From positions 1 to 64,000 of the forward strand of contig JAHBUR010000009.1 of assembly GCA_019637975.1 (NCBI GenBank): a stretch of 64,000 bases of DNA, in the 5' to 3' direction. This stretch comes from Bacteroidota bacterium (GTDB taxonomy: Bacteria > Bacteroidota > Ignavibacteria > UBA10030 > UBA6906). The first letter of the stretch is position 1; every line of letters begins with the position of its first letter. Below, in pieces: positions 59,579 to 64,000 of the stretch. The position numbers and the translations under genes are program-made. Under the pieces are notes generated by a model, which was not told where the DNA came from, did no database searches, and saw only the letters and a list, made by a program, of their open reading frames with translations.

Positions 59579-59950
59579 TTACAGCAGTTTGGCCACTGTG
59601 ATTCCCGACCAGGTTGAGAAAAGACAAATTCCGACACTCGCAAGCACGTTCAGGAAGCCCAATGTGTAACTCCCGTCGCGCAACAATGCCATGGTTTCGT
59701 AGCTGAATGTCGAAAAAGTTGTGAAGCCGCCTAAAATTCCCATCGTGAGAAACACCCGAACTGACGGGCTGACGATGAACCGTTCGCCGAACAATGTCAT
59801 CACAACGCCGATGACGAACGAACCGAGGATGTTAACGGCGAGAGTCCCGTACGGAAATCCGGCGGAAGCGAAGCGATACACGAGTCCCTGCAGCCAGTAG
59901 CGTGCCGTGGCGCCTATACCGCCTCCGAGAAAAACAAGTAGATAATTCAT
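59579..59950 (-). CDS. crcB: Fluoride ion channel Fluc/CrcB
   Basis: A 123-residue four-helix membrane protein that forms a dual-topology dimer expelling fluoride. Signature elements are GGGIGATARYWLQG at the N-terminus, GTLAVNILGSFVIGVVM (conserved Asn in TM2) and GILGGFTTFSTFSYET, with the Phe/Thr/Ser residues lining the pore and the break in TM3. It heads the crcB-DUF190-ArsC-like operon. A candidate promoter is placed so that transcription would begin within about ten bases of ATG (essentially leaderless), and a perfect AAGACG/CGTCTT palindrome overlaps its -35. I looked for a crcB/fluoride riboswitch upstream and did not find one. Confidence 0.95.
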   Translation of the reverse strand: MNYLLVFLGGGIGATARYWLQGLVYRFASAGFPYGTLAVNILGSFVIGVVMTLFGERFIVSPSVRVFLTMGILGGFTTFSTFSYETMALLRDGSYTLGFLNVLASVGICLFSTWSGITVAKLL

Positions 59951-59958
59951 GTCAATAT

Positions 59959-59987
59959 TTTACTGAAGAAGTTGAAAAGACGCAACG
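59959..59987 (-). promoter_or_regulatory. Candidate crcB promoter
   Basis: On the minus strand, TTGCGT (59987-59982), a 17-bp spacer and TAAAAT (59964-59959). The -10 is good and the -35 imperfect. The -10 ends 8 bp before the start codon, which would give a leaderless or nearly leaderless mRNA. Confidence 0.4.
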
Positions 59988-59993
59988 TCTTGG
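59979..59993. promoter_or_regulatory. Palindrome over the crcB -35
   Basis: AAGACG-CAA-CGTCTT is a perfect 6-bp inverted repeat with a 3-bp centre. It overlaps the predicted -35 of crcB, where a repressor would block transcription. It has no T-tract, so it is not a terminator. Confidence 0.4.
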
Positions 59994-60224
59994 TTCTCAG
60001 CTTATGGGAGTTGGAACGCCTATGACGCAGAGTGAACGGATATTGAGACGTTTTTGTAGAGAGAACTGCAGAATAATTTTGCGATTTGCTGTTTTTTAGT
60101 GCCTCACAACACATCAGCGTACACCCGTCTGATCCGTGTCATTAGCGTTGACCGGTCACTTCATTTCGGGTTGTTCCTTGCAGCCGTTTTCAGTATGTTG
60201 GATACACTACTGCTCACCTGACAG

Positions 60225-61400
60225 ATGATCCATCAACCTCTGAATGTTCTGCAGACCTGCTTTTCCGCCTCGTGGGGCGGATTGGAATTGCAGGCGCTCG
60301 AAATATCAAAGCAACTGAAGTCCCGCACCCACCGTGTGTGGCTTGCATGCATTCACGGCAGCCGGCTTGAAGAAGCGGGCCGCTCCGCTGACATCAACGT
60401 TGTGCCGCTGAAGATTCGCGGCTACATTCACCCGCTGATTGTTGCAAAACTCGCCCGGCTGGTCAGGCGGGAAGGTATTGATATTATTCACTGCCAGCAT
60501 TCAAAGGATATTGCGACGATTGTGCCCGCCAGGAGGATTTCGGGCGAGCGATGCCCGATCATTCTCAGCAAACGGGTCGGTTCGTATGTGCAGAAGAAAG
60601 ATCTGCTGCATCAGTTCACGTACGCGAACATTGCCAGAGTACTTGCCATTTCCGAAGTCATTCGCAAGAATGTGATTGAGACAACGCCCGTTCCGCCGGA
60701 GCGTGTCATAACACTGCACGACGCGGTTGACACGGAAGCGTTCTCTCCAAGCCGTGTCAGCAAGCATCGCATCAGGCGTGAATTCGGCATTGATGACGAG
60801 ACGCTTGTTGTGGGATTTGTCGGAAGATTTTCGCCGGGGAAAGGGCACGAGGAGTTTCTTGAAGCGGCTTCCGCTCTGAACAACAAGTACGGCAATATCC
60901 GCTTCCTGGTTGTCGGCGAGGCGAGCTACGGCGAGCAAGCCTACGAGCAACGCATCCGGTCAATGAGCCGTGCCCTGAAGCTCGATGGTGTTCTTACGTT
61001 CACGGGCTTCAGAAAGGATGTGCCCGACCTGATGGCGGCGTTCGATATTTTCGCATTTCCGTCACATGCCGAAGCATTCGGTGTAGCGTTGATTGAAGCG
61101 ATGGCTCTCGAGAGGCCCGTCGTTTCCACAAACTGCGACGGAGTACTGGATATTGTGGTGGATGGAGAAACCGGTATATACGTGAATCCCCGAAATGCAC
61201 AGCAGCTTGCCGACGCAATAGAACGGCTCGGCGCCGATCCCGAATTGCGCCTTTCGATGGGAAGAGCCGGACGACGCCGTGTAGAAGAGATGTTTGATCA
61301 ACAGAAACACATCACACGCATCGAAGAGATCTACTACGAACTGCTTGAATTGCCCTCTTATCTGAAACCGCGACAAAAGGAGAATGTCGAGCGATCATAA
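60225..61400 (+). CDS. GT4 family glycosyltransferase
   Basis: A 391-residue GT-B fold glycosyltransferase. The N-terminal domain begins LNVLQTCFSASWGGLELQALE (glycine loop for the acceptor) with IIHCQHSKD following; the C-terminal donor domain has VVGFVGRFSPGKGHEEFLEA (about 205-224), FTGFRKDVPDLMAAFDIFAFPSHAEAFGVALIEAMA with the E-x7-E motif typical of GT4, and VSTNCDGVLDIVVDGETG. It probably builds a surface polysaccharide or lipopolysaccharide at the inner membrane. It is divergent from crcB and convergent with the M14 gene (24 bp). No other polysaccharide synthesis gene adjoins it, so its sugar specificity cannot be inferred. Confidence 0.9.
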   Translation: MIHQPLNVLQTCFSASWGGLELQALEISKQLKSRTHRVWLACIHGSRLEEAGRSADINVVPLKIRGYIHPLIVAKLARLVRREGIDIIHCQHSKDIATIVPARRISGERCPIILSKRVGSYVQKKDLLHQFTYANIARVLAISEVIRKNVIETTPVPPERVITLHDAVDTEAFSPSRVSKHRIRREFGIDDETLVVGFVGRFSPGKGHEEFLEAASALNNKYGNIRFLVVGEASYGEQAYEQRIRSMSRALKLDGVLTFTGFRKDVPDLMAAFDIFAFPSHAEAFGVALIEAMALERPVVSTNCDGVLDIVVDGETGIYVNPRNAQQLADAIERLGADPELRLSMGRAGRRRVEEMFDQQKHITRIEEIYYELLELPSYLKPRQKENVERS

Positions 61401-61424
61401 CCCGCCATTCGCGGAAGCCAGCAG

Positions 61425-63239
61425 TCACTTCAGCTTCAAAAACTCTGTTTCGTCAACGACCCTCCCGACAGGATACTTATGGAGCCACGGATCGACCCAC
61501 TTTGAACGGAGATAAAGCCAATTCAACCGTGCCCGGGGATTTCTCGCAAAGCTTGTGTCACTTTGGACTTTGTGTTCAAATTCCTGCTTCAATGCTGAGT
61601 CTTCCGCCAACATCGTTGCGGCAACTTCTTCCATTACATACGACTCGGCATATTCTTTTTGCTCGAAGATGGTGTTGAAGAAGCCCCACGCGACAAACGA
61701 GTCGGGACCGCGCGGTTCCAACAAGTGCATTGCCACTTTCGCCGTACGCTGGTTCGTTCGAACGATGAGTGTTCCTTGCGGATAGGATCTGGCCTCTTTG
61801 ATTGTCTCCGTTTTGAACGTCGCCCCCTGCCTTCCCTCGTAAGGACGCTCACGGAACTTCACATCCGAGAATCTGTATGACTCAACCTCCACAGCCGTCG
61901 GGTGCGTAATCCGCTTAACGTTAACACCGTGCAGCGTTAGAATCTCATCAACAAATTTCCACTCCGCAGGAATGAGATACGCGTACGGAACCCGGACCGA
62001 ATCCGTTACAGTCACATCCGAGAAGAACGGAACCACGATTTCCTCCGCCTCTCCTGTATAAACCCGTCGCATGCCGCCGGAAACCGGGCTCGGTTCCATT
62101 CTGGATTTGATTCCGAGGAACTTCCTCATTTCACTTTTTTCCGACAGGCCGAATGTCAACGGAAGCATTGTTGCAGCATTGCTTCCCGCATTGATTACCG
62201 CCCGGTCGGCTTCCTGAACGACATGGCGAAGCGCTTTCGCATCAGCGTTCACACATTCAATCATTGCCTTGAGGAAATGGTACGTCGCCTCCACCCTGAC
62301 TTTGTAGGGCTTCAACATATGCGTTTCAATCAGCATTGTTGGGCGGTTATGCAGAGCGCCGTAGCCTGTGGAAAACCGTGGCGGAGCGGCACCCGCCGTC
62401 AGGCCTTTGCTTAGATCATTATCCTCGCGGGGGAACACGTAATAGAAAATCTTGTGCCCGGCAGCTTCGACCTTCGGCAGCGATTCGGGAAGGAGTTTCT
62501 GGTTAATCCATTGCGCCACGCTCGGGTCGATATTTTGCGCCGTTTCAATCGCGTACGTGATGTCGTACTGACAATCAATGCCGTCCGTTACGTGACAATC
62601 AACATACAAATCGGGGAGCCAGGCAGAGAACAGCCGGAGCATGGCCCGCATTTCAGGCGTGTCGGCCTTCAGATAGTCGCGGTTAAGATTGAGATTCTGT
62701 GCATTGACACGCCATCCCATTTCCTCCGGTCCGTTCTGATTGATGCGATTGTACGGGCCCGAACGTTCATGGGCATCGACACTGAATATGGGCACGAAGA
62801 GAAGAATCGTATTGTCAAGCAGGCTTCCATACTTCTTGGTAATGGCAATGTCACGCATCAACATCAGGCTCGCGTCTTTGCCGTCAATCTCGCCCGAGTG
62901 AATGCCGCTTTGAATGAGAATGATCGCCTTGCCGCTCGCCCGCGCTTTGGCAGGATCGAAAATCTTTCCCTTGGAAAGGACAACAAGAGGCAGTTCCCTC
63001 CCTTGCGGGCTTTTTCCGAACGACGTGTACTTCACCCACGGTGAAGCCGATGCAAGACGTTTGCAGTACTCAATCGTCTCGGCATAGGGCGGAGTTCGTT
63101 TGCCGCCGCTTTTCTCGAAGTAGGTCTCCCATGCGTCCGTACCGGCTGATTGCGCGAACGCTTCGCCTGACATCAGAATACAGATCCCTGCGACAAGCAG
63201 TCCAATCCGGAATCCGAAATTCACAATCCGTAATTCCAT
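61425..63239 (-). CDS. Secreted M14 family zinc carboxypeptidase-like protein
   Basis: A 604-residue exported protein of the M14 family. ATG 63239 overlaps the stop of the small upstream gene by one base (TGATG) and opens the signal peptide (residues about 1-30). The zinc ligands are visible as H-x2-E in SGIHSGEIDGKDA (about 110-122) and His in DLYVDCHVTDG (about 208-218); the catalytic Glu is in MLIETHMLKP (about 300). The first 13 residues, MELRIVNFGFRIG, are encoded by a repeat-like AT-rich stretch. The C-terminal ~200 residues form an extra domain (RPYEGRQGATF onward) without a sorting signal. It probably acts in the periplasm on peptides or cell-wall fragments. Confidence 0.9.
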   Translation of the reverse strand: MELRIVNFGFRIGLLVAGICILMSGEAFAQSAGTDAWETYFEKSGGKRTPPYAETIEYCKRLASASPWVKYTSFGKSPQGRELPLVVLSKGKIFDPAKARASGKAIILIQSGIHSGEIDGKDASLMLMRDIAITKKYGSLLDNTILLFVPIFSVDAHERSGPYNRINQNGPEEMGWRVNAQNLNLNRDYLKADTPEMRAMLRLFSAWLPDLYVDCHVTDGIDCQYDITYAIETAQNIDPSVAQWINQKLLPESLPKVEAAGHKIFYYVFPREDNDLSKGLTAGAAPPRFSTGYGALHNRPTMLIETHMLKPYKVRVEATYHFLKAMIECVNADAKALRHVVQEADRAVINAGSNAATMLPLTFGLSEKSEMRKFLGIKSRMEPSPVSGGMRRVYTGEAEEIVVPFFSDVTVTDSVRVPYAYLIPAEWKFVDEILTLHGVNVKRITHPTAVEVESYRFSDVKFRERPYEGRQGATFKTETIKEARSYPQGTLIVRTNQRTAKVAMHLLEPRGPDSFVAWGFFNTIFEQKEYAESYVMEEVAATMLAEDSALKQEFEHKVQSDTSFARNPRARLNWLYLRSKWVDPWLHKYPVGRVVDETEFLKLK

Positions 63240-63439
63240 CAATCTCCTTCGTGTTTGTAGAAATAGTGAGAATCTTCAACCACTTCGTACGTCAATCCCC
63301 TGCGTTCGCATGCGCGAATAGCCTCTTCAAGTCGCAGAAATTGCGTTCGCCCGATATACCAGTGTTCTCCTCCCCGCCAACTCACAATCTTGACAGGAGA
63401 AGTCCGCGGATCGTCACACCGAGTTGAAGCGTTGTCCAT
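63239..63439 (-). CDS. Small protein of unknown function, coupled to M14 gene
   Basis: A 66-residue protein that I do not recognise. It has a compact beta-alpha-beta look: VKIVSWRGGEHWYIGRTQF, a helix LEEAIRACERRG, then LTYEVVEDSHYFYKH. There is no signal peptide. ATG 63439 is preceded by GAGGTAAAGAG, a reasonable SD, and its stop overlaps the M14 start (TGATG), which argues that it is translated. It may be a cytoplasmic protein whose role is unrelated to the peptidase, as the coupling may simply aid expression. Confidence 0.65.
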   Translation of the reverse strand: MDNASTRCDDPRTSPVKIVSWRGGEHWYIGRTQFLRLEEAIRACERRGLTYEVVEDSHYFYKHEGD

Positions 63440-63452
63440 CTCTTTACCTCAA

Positions 63453-63491
63453 TAAAAAACGGGGCATGTCGAGAACTTCGATATGCCCCGT
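63453..63491 (-). terminator. Intrinsic terminator of the TonB-dependent receptor gene
   Basis: A 14-bp stem with one G-U pair (arms 63459-63472 and 63478-63491, GGGGCAT core) is followed on the minus strand by TTTTTTATT. It lies about 20 bp beyond the receptor's stop codon and separates it from the small gene. Confidence 0.88.
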
Positions 63492-63510
63492 GAAACAAAC
63501 GCCCGAAGGG

Positions 63511-64000
63511 TTAGAATGTAGCCGTGATTGTTCCGATCGCCTGCCGTCCGATAATGGAACCGCCAAACAGTTGGTAGACACGGTTATCGAACATGTTGCT
63601 TACGGTAATACCGACCCGGTAATTCTTTGAGAGCCGGTAGCCGACTGAACCGTTTACAATCGTGTACGCAGGAATTTTCCCTGAGAAAACACCGGCCGAC
63701 CAGGTAAACGGCTGCACGTTGCGCATCTGAATCGACATGTCGATGCCATCTGTACGTGTCCAGTTGAACGCCGCGGCGAACTTGTGTTTCGGCGCGTTCG
63801 GCAGAAGTATATCGCCCGCCTGTTGTTCCTTCACTTTGAAGTCATACCACGTCCAGTTGCCGCTGATCATGACTTCGTCGTCGATGTAATAGTTGACGCC
63901 GACTTCCACGCCGGTTTCATCGACTTTGCCTGCGTTGGTGTACGACACAACGCCCGCCCGCTCGCCGTTTTCAACTGTCGCAAGAAGCGGCCCGAGCTGC
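63511..64000 (-). CDS. TonB-dependent receptor, C-terminal part (5' end beyond window)
   Basis: The frame is open to the window edge, giving about 163 residues of C-terminus. It is the end of an outer-membrane receptor barrel: VDETGVEVGVNYYIDDEVMISGNWTWYDF, NAPKHKFAAAFNWTRTDGIDMSIQMRNVQPF, YTIVNGSVGYRLSKNYRVGITVSNMFDNRVYQLFGG, and the closing strand IIGRQAIGTITATF with a terminal Phe. The T-G-x-E-V-G and N-M-F-D-N-R signatures are typical of TonB-dependent receptors and SusC-like proteins. The ligand cannot be inferred without the plug domain. A strong terminator follows. Incomplete here because of the window boundary, not because of mutation. Confidence 0.88.
   Translation of the reverse strand, partial: QLGPLLATVENGERAGVVSYTNAGKVDETGVEVGVNYYIDDEVMISGNWTWYDFKVKEQQAGDILLPNAPKHKFAAAFNWTRTDGIDMSIQMRNVQPFTWSAGVFSGKIPAYTIVNGSVGYRLSKNYRVGITVSNMFDNRVYQLFGGSIIGRQAIGTITATF

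Noticed and set aside
59951-60224. Possible fluoride riboswitch upstream of crcB
   Set aside because: I compared the 274-bp gap by eye with the conserved crcB motif and could not form its pseudoknot; the best promoter leaves no room for it. A covariance search would settle it.

Overview
This is a gene-dense, roughly 50% GC bacterial chromosome segment with no rRNA, tRNA, insertion sequence, phage gene or CRISPR array that I can see. Five secreted proteins end in a C-terminal domain containing a PNPFNP-type motif, an Ig-like type IX secretion (T9SS) sorting signal. Together with many outer-membrane beta-barrels, a TonB-dependent receptor fragment and mixed SD/non-SD starts, this points to the Bacteroidota/Ignavibacteriota/Chlorobi side of the tree. 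An Ignavibacteria-like heterotroph is my best guess (inference). The clearest promoters read TTGACA-N16/17-TATATT rather than the TAnnTTTG box typical of classical Bacteroidetes.

Layout. 1-10 kb: partial tryptophan 2,3-dioxygenase, a T9SS BNR-repeat protein, an HDAC-like deacetylase, an SfsA-like protein with an altered catalytic motif, an Fpg-like glycosylase, an M28 lipoprotein peptidase, an RsbRD-like regulator, DinB, and two methyltransferase-type genes. 10-20 kb: M1 aminopeptidase, HlyIII, a DUF1028-TPR protein, a POT transporter, a short Rho, an HhH-GPD glycosylase and a membrane PP2C phosphatase. 20-27 kb: a GT-A glycosyltransferase, an OM protein and phosphofructokinase on the minus strand. 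These are followed by a four-gene plus-strand cluster (CDP-alcohol transferase, HisC/CobD-like PLP enzyme, LicC-like cytidylyltransferase, second CDP-alcohol transferase) that looks like a lipid headgroup pathway. 27-31 kb: a giant 1135-residue charged helical protein and a methyltransferase.

31.3-39.6 kb is the most striking region. It is a tightly packed five-gene minus-strand operon encoding, in transcription order, a di-heme cytochrome b with two HX13H pairs, a 20-heme cytochrome c, a 37-heme cytochrome c built from about ten 73-residue tri-heme repeats, an outer-membrane beta-barrel, and a membrane-anchored 2x[4Fe-4S]/FAD/NAD(P) oxidoreductase. The parts list fits an electron conduit from the cytoplasm and quinone pool across the periplasm and outer membrane, a candidate extracellular electron transfer system with 57 c-hemes in two adjacent genes.

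39.7-64 kb: polyphosphate kinase. Then a minus-strand polysaccharide locus (T9SS GH9, T9SS GH18, T9SS NHL protein) running into a DUF3570/DUF4266/hydrazine-synthase-alpha-like cytochrome lipoprotein/two-barrel cluster that is driven by a strong promoter divergent from citrate synthase. Then a T9SS M1 peptidase, a fluoride-channel operon (crcB-DUF190-ArsC-like), a GT4 glycosyltransferase, an M14 carboxypeptidase with a small upstream partner, and the C-terminus of a TonB-dependent receptor. The overall picture is an organism that exports hydrolases for polymer breakdown and can probably dispose of electrons outside the cell.
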